DNA of 64,000 bases from Maribellus luteus (GCF_003576475.1 NZ_QWGR01000004.1:124001-188000), one strand, 5' to 3'; shown: positions 18,852 to 28,716, numbered from the stretch's first letter. Translations and numbers: made by a program. Notes: a model not told the origin generated them from the sequence alone.

Positions 18852-19676
18852 TTACTCCCGGATGATTTCCTCCATAAAGCCGATAAACGCCGGATTATTC
18901 AAGCGCGCATTCAACATCACAAAGGGAGGGTTGATCAAGTCCTTCCGGTTGTATTGCAGGGTTTCAAAACTGTCGTGACGTAAAACTGCGCCGCCAAATT
19001 CTTCCACCATTAGTTGCCCAGGGGCTGTATCCCATTCCGAGCAGGGGCCGGCTTTCAGGTACATATCGGCATTGCCTTTTACCATCTGCACCTGTTTTCT
19101 GGAACTTCCGCAATGCAGTATCTCCACCTGAAAATTCCGCTGTATCTTTTCGATCAGTTCCGCCTCGCGCGGCTTAAAAAACGAGCGGCTGGCTGCAATG
19201 CAAATCACATCGCGGTCGATAAGTGGCTGCTTAAGCTGATTTGTTTCTCCTTTTGCGTTGAATTCCAGTACCCCTTCTCCCCTTTGGCAATACCAGCCGG
19301 TTCTTATCAGGGGCTGGTAAATCCATCCGGCCTCGGGTGAAGTTCCTTTTATGAGCGCCAGGTTGATGCAAAACTCCCCGTTTCGTTTTATAAATTCCTT
19401 GGTTCCGTCGAGGGGATCAATTAAAAAGTACTGTTTCCAGTTTTTCCGGATATCGTAGGCAGCAATGGGGTTTTCTTCGTCCATGATCGGAATTTCAGGA
19501 AAGAGTTTTTTCAAGCCCTGGTTTAATATCCGGCTCGAAGCTTTATCGGCACGGGTAACAGGCGTATGGTCTGCCTTGGTTTGAGCAGCAAAATCCTTGC
19601 TGTTGTACACCTCCACAATCGCATCGCCGGCCGCAGCAAGTAATTGAAATATCTTCTCCTGTACTGATCTCTCCAT
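18852..19676 (-). CDS. cysQ: 3'(2'),5'-bisphosphate nucleotidase
   Basis: The 274-residue member of the inositol monophosphatase superfamily carries all metal-site motifs: MDEENP (conserved Glu), LIDPLDGTKEFIKRNGEF (the DPxDGT motif with the FIKRNGEF extension typical of CysQ) and CSEWDTAPGQLMVEEFGG. It dephosphorylates 3'-phosphoadenosine 5'-phosphate, recycling it to AMP during sulfate assimilation and related sulfotransfer. No sulfate-assimilation genes are adjacent. The gene appears to be transcribed alone or with the small lipoprotein gene downstream. Confidence 0.93.
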   Translation of the reverse strand: MERSVQEKIFQLLAAAGDAIVEVYNSKDFAAQTKADHTPVTRADKASSRILNQGLKKLFPEIPIMDEENPIAAYDIRKNWKQYFLIDPLDGTKEFIKRNGEFCINLALIKGTSPEAGWIYQPLIRTGWYCQRGEGVLEFNAKGETNQLKQPLIDRDVICIAASRSFFKPREAELIEKIQRNFQVEILHCGSSRKQVQMVKGNADMYLKAGPCSEWDTAPGQLMVEEFGGAVLRHDSFETLQYNRKDLINPPFVMLNARLNNPAFIGFMEEIIRE

Positions 19677-19885
19677 CCCGGAATAATTGGTTTCTGTAAA
19701 TTTAACCCGAATCGGGTCTTTTCAGATTCTTTGGGCCGACAAATCAAAATCATTTAAATGTTTGTTTACAATGCTTAATGTTTACCTTGTTCCTTTTCTT
19801 CTATTATTGATTGATAGATTATCGCTTATTGTTGTTGCTGAACAAAATTGATACCTTGTGCAGCAATTTCAATATCCCATAAATA

Positions 19886-22264
19886 ATGAACCAAAACTTC
19901 CTTAAACCGAGAATTCAAATAAAAGAAATTGTATTCTTACTAATTATAACCATTGTAGTGGTTATTGGAACTTTCCCTGCTAACGACTGGTCATTTTCGG
20001 TGGGTATTGACCCTCCTTTAATGTGGGTATTTAATACCTTTTTCGAAAACGGATTAAACGCCGGCCAACACATTCTCTTTCCACATGGGCCGCTGGCTTT
20101 TTTTATGTATCCGCTAAGTGAAAATATTTTACTCGCGACATTGGTTACTGCACTTTTGAAAGCCTTGCTGGCACTGAATACCTATGGTTTATTATATAAA
20201 TCAGAACATTGGATTAAGTGGCCAATAATATTGATTTTCACATATGGAGTTTCTATTATCTCCGGCTTTAATCAATTACTCCTGGCAAATGTAATAATGC
20301 TTTACTGCAACTACTTTCATTATAATTTAAAGTATACTAAGCTTGCAGCATTCTTCATTACCGCTCTGGCTTTTTACGTAAAAGCTTATGTAGCAATTCT
20401 CACGGGAACCATGTTTGTTTCGGTTGTAATTTACTCCTTGATTACTAAAAAAAATCTTCGTGAATTCATTTTCGATGCTTTTGCCATGTCAGGTTTTATA
20501 CTTCTATTCTGGTTGTTCATGTATGGAAGTATGAACGGATTCTTCCACTATGTTTTTGGAATGCTCAATTTGGCACAGGATAATTCCGCTGCTGCTGCTG
20601 TTTATCCGTACAACAACTGGTGGCTACTTGCCTTTGCCATGATCGCACTGGCAGTTTTAGCAGTAGTCAACCGTTCTTCTAAATCCGTATTTTTCTTTTT
20701 AATCATCGGACTCAGCCTTTTTGCTGCCTGGAAACACGGAATGGCACGCGAAGATTTTTACCATGTAAGGGGACTGTTAAATTATATCATTATTTCACTG
20801 GCAGTGTTCTTGTTATTTGAGCAAAAAAAGCATTTCATTAACGTGCCATTGGTTATCCTAATTGTTGTTTTATTCTCGTTAAACCTGAAAAATTGCATGA
20901 ACTATCTTCCTCTAAAGTATGAGTATTTTGGAACGAAGAATTTTGCTGAATTTATAACTGATTTCAACAACCTGAAAGCTCAGGCTCATCAGAAAACGGC
21001 AGAACACCTGCAACAAAACCGACTTCCACAAAACATGCTTGACACGATAAATGGTGCCACCGCAGATGTTTATCCGTGGGACTATTCCATCGCAGCCATT
21101 AATAACCTTAACTGGAAACCCAGAGTGGTTATTCAAAGCTACGCTTCTTACACTTCGTGGCTCGACCAACAAAATGCAGATTATTTCAGCTCTGACAAAA
21201 GCCCTGAATTCATTATTTGGGAAAAGCAAAAAATAACGAACGACATTAATGGCGGAAATTTTAACAGCATCGACTATCGCTATTTACTGAACGACGAACC
21301 TCAAACCTTGATTCAGATAATGAGTAAGTATGAACCTTGCTGTGTAAATGAGAAATTTCTTCTGCTGAAAAAAAGAAATGCTCCCCTTTCATTTCACACT
21401 GAGGCAATAGATTCTCAACAAACAAATTGGAATAGATGGATTGACATTCCTACATCTGAAATGGGACTTCTACGAGCAAAATTATCTTTCAAAAAATCAC
21501 TGCAACAAAGCATAAAAAGTTTCTTTTACAAAGACGAACAGTTTTGGATTTATCTGAAACTCGAAAACGGTAGTATACACAAATACCGAATTGTCCCTAA
21601 AAATGCAAGTGACGGACTTTGGATAAGTCCTTATTTCTTTGACTTTGAAAAACATCATGCCGTGAAACAGATCATGTTCAAAGCTTCCCGTTCTGAGAAA
21701 CTAAAGCAAAAACTATTTGTTGATTGGGATCAAACAGCATTCAGAAGTTCCCCAACTTACCCTTTTTCATTTTTCCGAATACCACATACTCAGGCAAACA
21801 CCATCGTTCATGAAAGTTTGAATGATTTTGAAACGCCAGAAGTTGAAAACTGGAGCACTGTTAAACATGACCAAATAAGTAAAACAGCGTTTCACGGAAG
21901 CCAGGGATTTGATTTGAATAAAGCAGAATTCTCTTGCACTTACAGTCTTTCGTTGGACAGCATTCCAAAAGGAAAAATCAGAATTGAAACCGATGCCTGG
22001 GTCCTGTCTCCCGACTACAATCAGTCCAAAAGCATTTCCTTGGTTATCGCAATAGACGATGAGAATGGCCAAATCTTTTATAAAGCAGTAAATATTGACG
22101 AGCAATTAATCGATCAGAAAAACTGGAACCATATTTTCAACTTGGCTGAAATTAACCATACAAAAGAGCATTGTATGATGAAAGTGTATTTTTGGACTCG
22201 GGAAAATAAACAGTTCATTATAGATAACTTCCGAGTGCGAATTGTAAGCCAGAAGTCTCAATGA
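19886..22264 (+). CDS. large integral membrane protein, GT-C glycosyltransferase-like, with C-terminal beta domain
   Basis: The 792-residue protein is not a family I can name. The first ~365 residues hold about ten hydrophobic helices. The early loop FSVGIDPPLMWVFNTFFENGLNAG and a later loop WKHGMAREDFYHVRG, with paired acidic and His/Arg residues, resemble GT-C enzymes that use lipid-linked sugars. Residues ~490-790 are soluble and beta-rich, with a terminal jelly-roll-like region (SYSLSLDSIPKGKIRIETDAW). The gene looks more AT-rich than its neighbours and stands alone between cysQ and recO, which may indicate acquisition. Its stop overlaps the recO stop by 7 nt. Modification of a surface glycan is a guess. 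Confidence 0.6.
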   Translation: MNQNFLKPRIQIKEIVFLLIITIVVVIGTFPANDWSFSVGIDPPLMWVFNTFFENGLNAGQHILFPHGPLAFFMYPLSENILLATLVTALLKALLALNTYGLLYKSEHWIKWPIILIFTYGVSIISGFNQLLLANVIMLYCNYFHYNLKYTKLAAFFITALAFYVKAYVAILTGTMFVSVVIYSLITKKNLREFIFDAFAMSGFILLFWLFMYGSMNGFFHYVFGMLNLAQDNSAAAAVYPYNNWWLLAFAMIALAVLAVVNRSSKSVFFFLIIGLSLFAAWKHGMAREDFYHVRGLLNYIIISLAVFLLFEQKKHFINVPLVILIVVLFSLNLKNCMNYLPLKYEYFGTKNFAEFITDFNNLKAQAHQKTAEHLQQNRLPQNMLDTINGATADVYPWDYSIAAINNLNWKPRVVIQSYASYTSWLDQQNADYFSSDKSPEFIIWEKQKITNDINGGNFNSIDYRYLLNDEPQTLIQIMSKYEPCCVNEKFLLLKKRNAPLSFHTEAIDSQQTNWNRWIDIPTSEMGLLRAKLSFKKSLQQSIKSFFYKDEQFWIYLKLENGSIHKYRIVPKNASDGLWISPYFFDFEKHHAVKQIMFKASRSEKLKQKLFVDWDQTAFRSSPTYPFSFFRIPHTQANTIVHESLNDFETPEVENWSTVKHDQISKTAFHGSQGFDLNKAEFSCTYSLSLDSIPKGKIRIETDAWVLSPDYNQSKSISLVIAIDDENGQIFYKAVNIDEQLIDQKNWNHIFNLAEINHTKEHCMMKVYFWTRENKQFIIDNFRVRIVSQKSQ

Positions 22265-22983
22265 AAAACCTCTTTCAAAACATTCAGTGATTTTATTTCC
22301 CCCAGGTTTTCGAAATGAAGTTGGTAATAATCAACCAATACCGATAGCAAGGTATCGCGCATGGAGCGGGAAATATGAAACTGTCCCAGCTCGTTGACTT
22401 TTAACCCGGAAAGCGTAAGCAGATGTCCGGTTGCCTCTTTATTGGCAAACAAGGGATGAGAAGGCTCGTTGGCCACCACCGCTCCTTTCCGAAGATCGAA
22501 CCACGACTCAAAAGCCGTTTTTCGGGTGTCGGGCATAAAACCAAAATACTCTGTGAGCCGAAAAAGAAAATAAAGATGAAAATTCTGCCAGCCTTCTTCC
22601 ATCAGGTCGAAATACAGCAAGCTGCCTTTTATAAAGTCGTACAACTCGGGATTGCTTTCCTGTTCATGAATGGTCTTGTAAAGCATTTCTGACAGAAAAA
22701 TAGCCTGTGTTGCTTTCTTAATGTCAAAGGGGATGTTCTGGTAAGCGTGTAAACTTTTGAATTCCTTCACGCGCTGAATATCGCGCGATTGCTTTTGGTA
22801 AACCTCCATGTCGAGCAGGAAAAGCGGCTGCAAAAGACCGGCCTTATTTTTTGACTTGCGGCTGCGTGAAGCATTTACCATGTAACTCTGCCGGCCAAAT
22901 TCGCGGGTAAAAACAGTGGCAATCACACTGCTTTCACCGTATTTGATGAAATGGAGTACAATTCCTTCGGTGGCAGCGAGCAT
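22258..22983 (-). CDS. recO: DNA repair protein RecO
   Basis: The 241-residue protein has the N-terminal OB domain (ATEGIVLHFIKYGESSVIATVFTREFGRQSYMVN) and a helical C-terminal domain typical of RecO, which loads RecA on SSB-coated DNA with RecR. The usual four-Cys zinc site is not present, as in many Bacteroidota RecO proteins. The gene follows porZ on the same strand (gap ~190 nt filled by short tandem repeats) and converges on the membrane-protein gene, overlapping it at the stop codons. Confidence 0.92.
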   Translation of the reverse strand: MLAATEGIVLHFIKYGESSVIATVFTREFGRQSYMVNASRSRKSKNKAGLLQPLFLLDMEVYQKQSRDIQRVKEFKSLHAYQNIPFDIKKATQAIFLSEMLYKTIHEQESNPELYDFIKGSLLYFDLMEEGWQNFHLYFLFRLTEYFGFMPDTRKTAFESWFDLRKGAVVANEPSHPLFANKEATGHLLTLSGLKVNELGQFHISRSMRDTLLSVLVDYYQLHFENLGEIKSLNVLKEVFH

Positions 22984-22988
22984 ACTTT

Positions 22989-23023
22989 AGTTTAGAGTTT
23001 AAAGTTCAGTGTTCAAAGTAGAC
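22989..23023. repeat. degenerate 7-bp tandem repeat
   Basis: Five successive heptamers read AGTTTAG, AGTTTAA, AGTTCAG, TGTTCAA, AGTAGAC, directly upstream of the recO start. The unit differs from the 8-bp arrays that follow. Confidence 0.65.
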
Positions 23024-23084
23024 TATCATGGGATATGTCAATAATTGAGTCCATTTTAGTCCGTTCCAATTATTTTCTATTTAC

Positions 23085-23176
23085 GCATTATAGCATTTCT
23101 GCATTCCCGCATTCACAAACTCAATCCCTCAATCCTTCAGTCCATCAGCCTTTCAGTCCTTCAGTCCCTCAATCCT
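23085..23176. repeat. compound 8-bp tandem repeat array between recO and porZ
   Basis: Four octamers of the form GCATTNNN (23085-23116) are followed by AAAC and then seven octamers of the form TCA[AG][TC]C[CT]N (23121-23176). The last unit runs into the porZ stop codon. The periodicity is exact although the units vary. Confidence 0.8.
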
Positions 23177-25494
23177 CAATGAATAAACAGCAACTTGGTA
23201 ATGTGGGTTTCGTTGCCCTGTTTGTCATTACACAAAACCAGGTATACACCTGTTTTCACCCGGTTTCCGTTCAGGTTCCGGCCATCCCAGCTTGCCTGGC
23301 CGCCAAGCGATGTTGTTTTGTACACCAGGTTGCCGCTTATATCTGTAATCTTAATATCAGTATCGGCAATTAAACCGGTGATCGTAACCGGACCATCGTA
23401 TGTTTCGCGCACCGGGTTCGGGTACACATAAACATTGCTGTAGGTATTGTTGCCTTCGTTGGCATCGCTCTGATACGAGATCAACCCTTTATCGGTTCCG
23501 ATGAAAACTTCGCCCGATTTATCGTTAATGGCAAGAGCTGTGATACTGTTCGACAGCAGCGGACTGTTTTCGGCGGTAAAATGCAGGATCTCTTCTTCGC
23601 CCGATTCCGATACCAGGTACACTCCTGAATTTTTGGTTCCCAGCCATTTCCGGTTCGCGCCATCCACGGCAATGGCCGTTACGGTTTCGGTAGATAACAA
23701 GGGATGATATATACCGTCTTTCAGGTCAAGGCCAGGCCGCGAGGCATAAAAAGGATTGGTGTTCCAAATCCGTGAAGGGTTGTTATAAACGGCCACTCCT
23801 ACCGAAGTCCCCACCCATATGGCTCCTTCTTTGTCTTCTGCAATCGAGTAAAGGTCACTCATTTCTGTACGTATCTCATCTTGTCCGTTACTAAAATAGC
23901 TGGTCACTGCCAGCCTTTTTTTATTTGTCCCGGTTTTATCTACCACATAAGCGTTGTTGTTACGCGGAACCAGTATCCACTTGTCATCGTCACTGTTTAC
24001 CAGCAACTGCCCCGTAGCTTTACCAAGTACTTCGGTCATGCTAAAAGACTCCCATTCGCCGGCTGGGCTTAACTTGTGTAAGTTATTGCCTGAAACCGCC
24101 CAGGTGTTTATCCATAAATTTCCTTCTGAATCAAAATCCAGGCCTCCGATCCGGGTAAACGGCTCATCGGGTTGTTGTGGTAAGGCCGATTGCAATGGAC
24201 TGTTTTTATTTGTATACCGAACCACAAATTCATCATTTCGGAATTCCAGCAAGCCTCCTCCCCAGCTTCCAACAAAAATGTGATCCGGATCGTTGGGATC
24301 TACAGCCACACAAACAACATCCCAGAAATTATCCAGTTCGGGTATTTCCTTTTTACTGAAATTGGTCCATTCGCCTCCTCGCAGCCGACGAAAACCAGGG
24401 GCCATCCAGCTGTTGTTCCAAACATTGGTCCTTCCTCCGGCTGTCACCCAAAGATCAGAACCCGCAGCTGTCAATGAAAAAGTATGATTGTCGACAGGAC
24501 CATTCGGAACCATGGATTCAAACTGATTCCCATCGTACCCAACCAAAGCGTTCCCTCTGTCTGCAATCCAAATCATTCCATCCGCGGCAATGAAGGTACT
24601 TTTGGGATAAATCGGGTTGACTACCTGCTCTCCTAACTGATACGAATTAATTTTCCCGACCATAACATTCCCGGCATCCAATAAAACCACTTCGTACTTG
24701 CCAGTAATACTCAGGTAGTTCCCGGTTGAGCGCATTTCCAGCACTTCGTTCATCCCTGAGTAATAGCTCGACCACGAACTGCCATCAAAACCAAACGATT
24801 CATCTCCACCATTAGACGGCGAATAAGTGGCAATCAAACGCTCTGAATGAACTTCAAGCTGAATAAACCTTTCTCCGGCATGCGGCACCAAATCTTCCTC
24901 CATCCAGGAGGTATAGTCAAGCAAATTGGCACCACTTTCCGGAGCTTTCAATACTCCCTTTTCGGTGGCGGCATAAATCATTCCCTGGAAAAAGGCGACA
25001 TCATTCACGGCCAGTTGTCCACCATCGGCACCGATAAAATAGGTGTCTTTGATCTCGGATTTGTCCAGATTAACCACAACAATTCCAAACCCACTTGCCA
25101 GGTAAGCATTGCTTCCGCGAAATGTGATGTTGTTAATCGTTTTATCTCCCGTAATCGATTTTCGTTTTATGTCAGAAAGATTAATTACGTTGCCGTCTTT
25201 CAAAATATCGATATTGCTGTTGGAATAAGCCACCACCAAAAGATTGTTTTCCGAACTGTAAGCAATGGTTTGAATTCCGAAATCTGAAAGATTGTTTACC
25301 TTATTCAGGCTGTTGTCCTCGGTGTCGAAATAGTACAAACCTCCTTCGGTTGCACAATAGACTTTATTGCCCGAGGCATCTACTTTTACTGCGTTCGAAT
25401 ACGACAGGTAGTCTTTCCATTCTCCCAGAATACTCTGAGAATACGTTGCAGACCAAACAATTAATCCCAGCAGAGATAGTACAAATTTTCTCAT
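23176..25494 (-). CDS. porZ: type IX secretion system component PorZ
   Basis: The 772-residue protein has a signal peptide ([20 protein letters not shown]), two beta-propellers built from [12 protein letters not shown], [10 protein letters not shown] and [18 protein letters not shown] blades (about 30-680), and a C-terminal T9SS sorting-like domain ([11 protein letters not shown] ... GVYLVLCND). This architecture and the opening [18 protein letters not shown] match PorZ, a surface protein of the T9SS attachment complex involved in delivering anionic LPS to cargo. It overlaps the rdgB stop by 4 nt, so the two are translationally coupled. At least two proteins in this window (the amylase and the endonuclease) carry tails that this system would process. 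Confidence 0.9.
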   Translation of the reverse strand: MRKFVLSLLGLIVWSATYSQSILGEWKDYLSYSNAVKVDASGNKVYCATEGGLYYFDTEDNSLNKVNNLSDFGIQTIAYSSENNLLVVAYSNSNIDILKDGNVINLSDIKRKSITGDKTINNITFRGSNAYLASGFGIVVVNLDKSEIKDTYFIGADGGQLAVNDVAFFQGMIYAATEKGVLKAPESGANLLDYTSWMEEDLVPHAGERFIQLEVHSERLIATYSPSNGGDESFGFDGSSWSSYYSGMNEVLEMRSTGNYLSITGKYEVVLLDAGNVMVGKINSYQLGEQVVNPIYPKSTFIAADGMIWIADRGNALVGYDGNQFESMVPNGPVDNHTFSLTAAGSDLWVTAGGRTNVWNNSWMAPGFRRLRGGEWTNFSKKEIPELDNFWDVVCVAVDPNDPDHIFVGSWGGGLLEFRNDEFVVRYTNKNSPLQSALPQQPDEPFTRIGGLDFDSEGNLWINTWAVSGNNLHKLSPAGEWESFSMTEVLGKATGQLLVNSDDDKWILVPRNNNAYVVDKTGTNKKRLAVTSYFSNGQDEIRTEMSDLYSIAEDKEGAIWVGTSVGVAVYNNPSRIWNTNPFYASRPGLDLKDGIYHPLLSTETVTAIAVDGANRKWLGTKNSGVYLVSESGEEEILHFTAENSPLLSNSITALAINDKSGEVFIGTDKGLISYQSDANEGNNTYSNVYVYPNPVRETYDGPVTITGLIADTDIKITDISGNLVYKTTSLGGQASWDGRNLNGNRVKTGVYLVLCNDKQGNETHITKLLFIH

Positions 25495-26081
25495 AAATTT
25501 TTATGTTCGGTTTCTTTCAGGTATTCGACCAGCTTCTGAACGGCCCGTCCGCGATGGCTGATTTTATTCTTTTCCGAAAGTTCCATTTCGGCAAACGATT
25601 GATCCTTTTCTTCGGGTTTAAAAACAGGATCGTAACCAAAACCCGCATCCCCTCTTTTCTCGGTCAGAATTTCACCATTCACGATTCCTTCAAAAAGAAC
25701 TTCCTTGCCGTTTATTACCAGTGAAATCACGGTTCTAAAACGGGCATTTCGGTTATTTATTTTAGCCAGCTTAGTCAGAACTTTCTGCATGTTTGCCTCC
25801 GGGTTCTTTTCTTCTCCTGCATAACGGGCCGAATAAACACCCGGCTCGCCGTTAAGCGCGTCTATTTCCAGGCCGGTATCATCAGCAAAACAATTGTATC
25901 CGTATTTGTTGTAAACATAAAATGCTTTTTGTGATGCATTTCCTTCCAGCGTTTCCTGTTCTTCCGGAATATCCTCGTCACAACCAATGTCGTTTAAACT
26001 AAGCAGCCTGAATTCATCTCCCAGAATGGATTGAATTTCTTTTACTTTATGTGCATTATTGGTAGCAAAAACCAGTTCCAT
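25491..26081 (-). CDS. rdgB: non-canonical purine NTP pyrophosphatase (RdgB/HAM1 family)
   Basis: The 196-residue enzyme hydrolyses dITP, XTP and ITP to monophosphates, keeping deaminated purines out of DNA. Family motifs are present: [16 protein letters not shown] at the N-terminus, [25 protein letters not shown] (catalytic Asp region), and [11 protein letters not shown] plus [10 protein letters not shown] at the C-terminus. It is the first gene of the rdgB-porZ pair, with a 4-nt overlap. Confidence 0.95.
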   Translation of the reverse strand: MELVFATNNAHKVKEIQSILGDEFRLLSLNDIGCDEDIPEEQETLEGNASQKAFYVYNKYGYNCFADDTGLEIDALNGEPGVYSARYAGEEKNPEANMQKVLTKLAKINNRNARFRTVISLVINGKEVLFEGIVNGEILTEKRGDAGFGYDPVFKPEEKDQSFAEMELSEKNKISHRGRAVQKLVEYLKETEHKNL

Positions 26082-26212
26082 CTTTCAAATTTTTCGTAAA
26101 AATAAAGAATTCAATCAGGTGCACACCCGAAATACAATATTCTTTACCTCTTTAAAAAGAAATACGGGGAACGAAAAAAGAATAATAACCTGCGGATAAA
26201 AAGATTGTAATG

Positions 26213-26515
26213 CTATTCGCAGGTACAAGTATGAAGACAATCCACGATCTGGCTCAGAATATCAAACTTCAGATAATAGTAAGTATTCTTTCCGTCGCGT
26301 TTTGAACAAAGGACTCCCTTGTCACGCAGAATTCCTAGGTGATGAGAAGTAGTGGATTGCTCGATTTTCAGAAGTTCGTGAATTTCTGTAACTGTCAGTT
26401 TTTTCCCTCCTTCCAGGTGCTTCAGAATGGCAATACGCATAGGATGAGCCATTGCTTTTAACATGCTCGCCGCTACCTCCAATCTTTCAACATTTAGTTC
26501 CTTTACCTCTTCCAT
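26213..26515 (-). CDS. ArsR family winged-helix regulator with Cys-rich tail
   Basis: The 100-residue protein has the ArsR core LKAMAHPMRIAILKHLEGG, the recognition helix EQSTTSHHLGILRDKGVL and the wing KRDGKNTYYYLK. The last residues, DCLHTCTCE, contain three Cys and one His, placed where alpha-5 metal sites occur in some ArsR sensors. The alpha-3 CxC motif of arsenic sensors is absent. A metal- or redox-responsive repressor is plausible. It is divergent from the polyprenyl synthase gene, which is not an obvious target. Confidence 0.87.
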   Translation of the reverse strand: MEEVKELNVERLEVAASMLKAMAHPMRIAILKHLEGGKKLTVTEIHELLKIEQSTTSHHLGILRDKGVLCSKRDGKNTYYYLKFDILSQIVDCLHTCTCE

Positions 26516-26534
26516 CTTTGTACTTTTACGTCTG

Positions 26535-26542
26535 CAAATATA
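26535..26542 (-). promoter_or_regulatory. -7 promoter box of the ArsR gene
   Basis: On the minus strand the box reads TATATTTG, an exact TAnnTTTG match, 20 nt ahead of the start codon. The expected transcript leader is about 16 nt. Confidence 0.55.
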
Positions 26543-26686
26543 TAAATAATTAAGTATAACCGACTTCCTATTTGGGTAAAACCTTTAATACCAGCACAAT
26601 GATAAACTTTTTTTTATGAAACAATCTTTTTTTAAGTGAAATTGTTTTATGTTCGTTCACCAAAAGAAATCAGGACAGTTCAGAGA

Positions 26687-27661
26687 ATGAAAGCATTACA
26701 AAAGATAAAGAGCCCAATTGAGCAGGAGTTAATTGATTTTGAACCATATTTCAAAAAATCGTTACAAAGTGATATTCCACTTCTGGCCACCATATTAAAT
26801 TATCTGTACCGAACCAAAGGCAAACAACTTCGCCCCATGTTTGTATTCCTTTCGGCCAAGTTACACGGAGGCACCAACGAATCGTCAAAGCTGGCGGCCT
26901 GCTCGGTGGAGCTGCTTCATACAGCCACCCTGGTGCACGACGATGTGGTAGACGAATCGTACGAACGCCGCGGAATGTTCTCGGTAAAAGCACTTTGGAA
27001 AAACAAACTGGCTGTTTTAGTGGGCGACTACATCCTGGCAAAAGGCTTGCTGCTCCAGCTCGAAAACAAGAAATACAACTTCCTTCACCTGATTTCAAGA
27101 GCGGTTCAGGACATGAGCGAAGGTGAAATCCTGCAAATGAAAAAGAGCCGGAAACTCGACATCGACGATGATACTTATTTTGAAATTATCCGCAAAAAAA
27201 CAGCTTCGCTTATTGCAACAAGTATGGCGATTGGAGCTGCTTCGGCTACCGAAGACGAGGAAATAGTGGAGAGAATGTACCGCATTGGTCAGGATGCCGG
27301 TATTGCCTTTCAGATAAAGGACGATATTTTTGACTACCAGTCGAAAGGCATCATCGGGAAACCGATCGGAAACGACATCAAGGAAAAGAAGATCACTTTG
27401 CCCCTGCTTCACATTCTGAATAACTCGGACAACTCGGAAAGAAAGCGGATTTTGCGCATGGTAAAACGCAGAAACAAAAATACCCAGGCAGTAAAAGAGC
27501 TCATCCAGCTGGTTATTGACCGCGGCGGACTGGAATACGCCGAGTTACGTATGCTCGAGTTTAAAGACAAAGCCGTAGCCGGGTTAATGGAGTTTCCGGA
27601 AAGCGATGCACGCGAATCGCTGATCGAACTGATGGAATATATTACAACCAGGAAAAAATAG
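26687..27661 (+). CDS. polyprenyl diphosphate synthase
   Basis: A trans-prenyltransferase of 324 residues. It has the first Asp-rich motif in LVHDDVVDESYERRG (DDxxD), the second in FQIKDDIFDYQ, and the GNDIKEKKITLPLLH stretch that follows it in octaprenyl/solanesyl synthases. It elongates farnesyl diphosphate with isopentenyl units, probably for menaquinone side chains. I chose the ATG at 26687 because family members start close to KSPIEQELIDFEPYF; a GTG at 26636 would add 17 unconserved residues. Chain length cannot be assigned from sequence alone. Confidence 0.9.
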   Translation: MKALQKIKSPIEQELIDFEPYFKKSLQSDIPLLATILNYLYRTKGKQLRPMFVFLSAKLHGGTNESSKLAACSVELLHTATLVHDDVVDESYERRGMFSVKALWKNKLAVLVGDYILAKGLLLQLENKKYNFLHLISRAVQDMSEGEILQMKKSRKLDIDDDTYFEIIRKKTASLIATSMAIGAASATEDEEIVERMYRIGQDAGIAFQIKDDIFDYQSKGIIGKPIGNDIKEKKITLPLLHILNNSDNSERKRILRMVKRRNKNTQAVKELIQLVIDRGGLEYAELRMLEFKDKAVAGLMEFPESDARESLIELMEYITTRKK

Positions 27662-27747
27662 AATCAGCCGGGGCAGATTAAAAATCGTATTTCTCACAAT
27701 TTTATTTGGTGGTAAAAATGCACTTAGCAGGTACTGGCATTTTTTAT

Positions 27748-27776
27748 GCGCTAAGCGGTTCGAAACCGCTAAGCGC
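27748..27776. repeat. nested inverted repeat
   Basis: Two 13-nt arms (27748-27760 and 27764-27776) pair with a single A/A mismatch around a 3-nt spacer. Each arm contains CGCT-A-AGCG, itself a small palindrome. It lies between two convergent genes but has no clear T-tract, so it may be a REP-like element rather than a terminator. Confidence 0.55.
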
Positions 27777-27803
27777 CTAGATGCCGAATATTCAAGCAAT
27801 CAC

Positions 27804-27819
27804 GCATTCTAGCATTCAA
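27804..27819. repeat. two copies of the GCATTNNN octamer
   Basis: GCATTCTA and GCATTCAA stand head to tail, followed by AACTC. This is the same unit family as the 23085 array, here just downstream of the nested inverted repeat. Confidence 0.5.
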
Positions 27820-27849
27820 AACTCATGTAATACCAACAAATGCATCTTT

Positions 27850-28647
27850 TTATACTTCCAAGCGGATGAAATAGCCGTTGTGTTTACGCATGTTCAACAC
27901 ATTGTTTTCATCCAGTATCAGGTACTGCCCTTTAATACCGGTCAGTGTTCCTTCAATCACGGGCTGTTTGTCGAACCCAAGACTGGTGATTTTTTCAGGA
28001 TATTTTTCAACCGGGTAGTCAATGGCAATCACCTCATCATCCGGTTCGGCATATTTCCGAAGTTCTGCCGGCAACAGATCCATTACCTTTTTCTTTTCGG
28101 CAGGAAGATCAAAATCCTGTAAAACCTCGTTTTTCAACATGGCCCGCCAATTGGTTTTATCGGTGAAATGATCTTTCAGAAACACCTCGATCACTCCCGC
28201 AATATGACGGTTGGGTGTTTTCGCAATTTTAATGGCAAAGCTGGCCCCCTGGTCGATCCAGCGGGTAGGAACCTGGTGATTCCGGGTAACACCTACTTTC
28301 AGTTCACTTGAAACAGCCAGGTAAACATAGTGATCGATCAGATCGTGCTTTTCGGCCCACTCCATGTCGCGCGCCATTCCGAAATGCGATTTCGATAATT
28401 CGGGACGCATGATCGATTCGCTTGCTTCGGGAGCCGTTTGCAGGCAGTTGTAGCAAAATCCCTGGCCAAACGATGTTTTGGTTTGCTTTCCGCACGAGAT
28501 ACAGTTAATCCGCCCGTCAAACTGCATTTTTATATTTTTCCCGATCAGGGCATTCATATCCACCAGCTGGTCGCCCACAGGTAATTTATAGTGAACCGGG
28601 CTTGCAAGCTCGGTGGTCATTTTCAGGATGTTGCCTTCGTATTGCAT
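27850..28647 (-). CDS. DUF2797 domain-containing protein
   Basis: The 265-residue protein has a Cys4 zinc-ribbon-like motif near residues 48-70 (CISCGKQ ... GFCYNCL). It continues with YVYLAVSSELKVGVTR and RWIDQGA, which give the GIY-YIG-like core recognised in DUF2797, and ends with a C-terminal beta domain (YLILDENNVLNMRKHNGYFIRL). The family has no settled function; the fold suggests nucleic-acid interaction. The next gene upstream (28717-29484, same strand) may be cotranscribed across a 69-nt gap. Confidence 0.82.
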   Translation of the reverse strand: MQYEGNILKMTTELASPVHYKLPVGDQLVDMNALIGKNIKMQFDGRINCISCGKQTKTSFGQGFCYNCLQTAPEASESIMRPELSKSHFGMARDMEWAEKHDLIDHYVYLAVSSELKVGVTRNHQVPTRWIDQGASFAIKIAKTPNRHIAGVIEVFLKDHFTDKTNWRAMLKNEVLQDFDLPAEKKKVMDLLPAELRKYAEPDDEVIAIDYPVEKYPEKITSLGFDKQPVIEGTLTGIKGQYLILDENNVLNMRKHNGYFIRLEV

Positions 28648-28716
28648 AAAATGTAAGTCAAATTTTTCAGAGGTGAAGGTAGTACAGAACTTGTACTATA
28701 CAAAGTCTGTAGGTGT

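Noticed and set aside
23085-23176. CRISPR array
   Set aside because: The period is 8 bp with varying units; there are no 25-40-bp repeats, no spacers and no cas genes.
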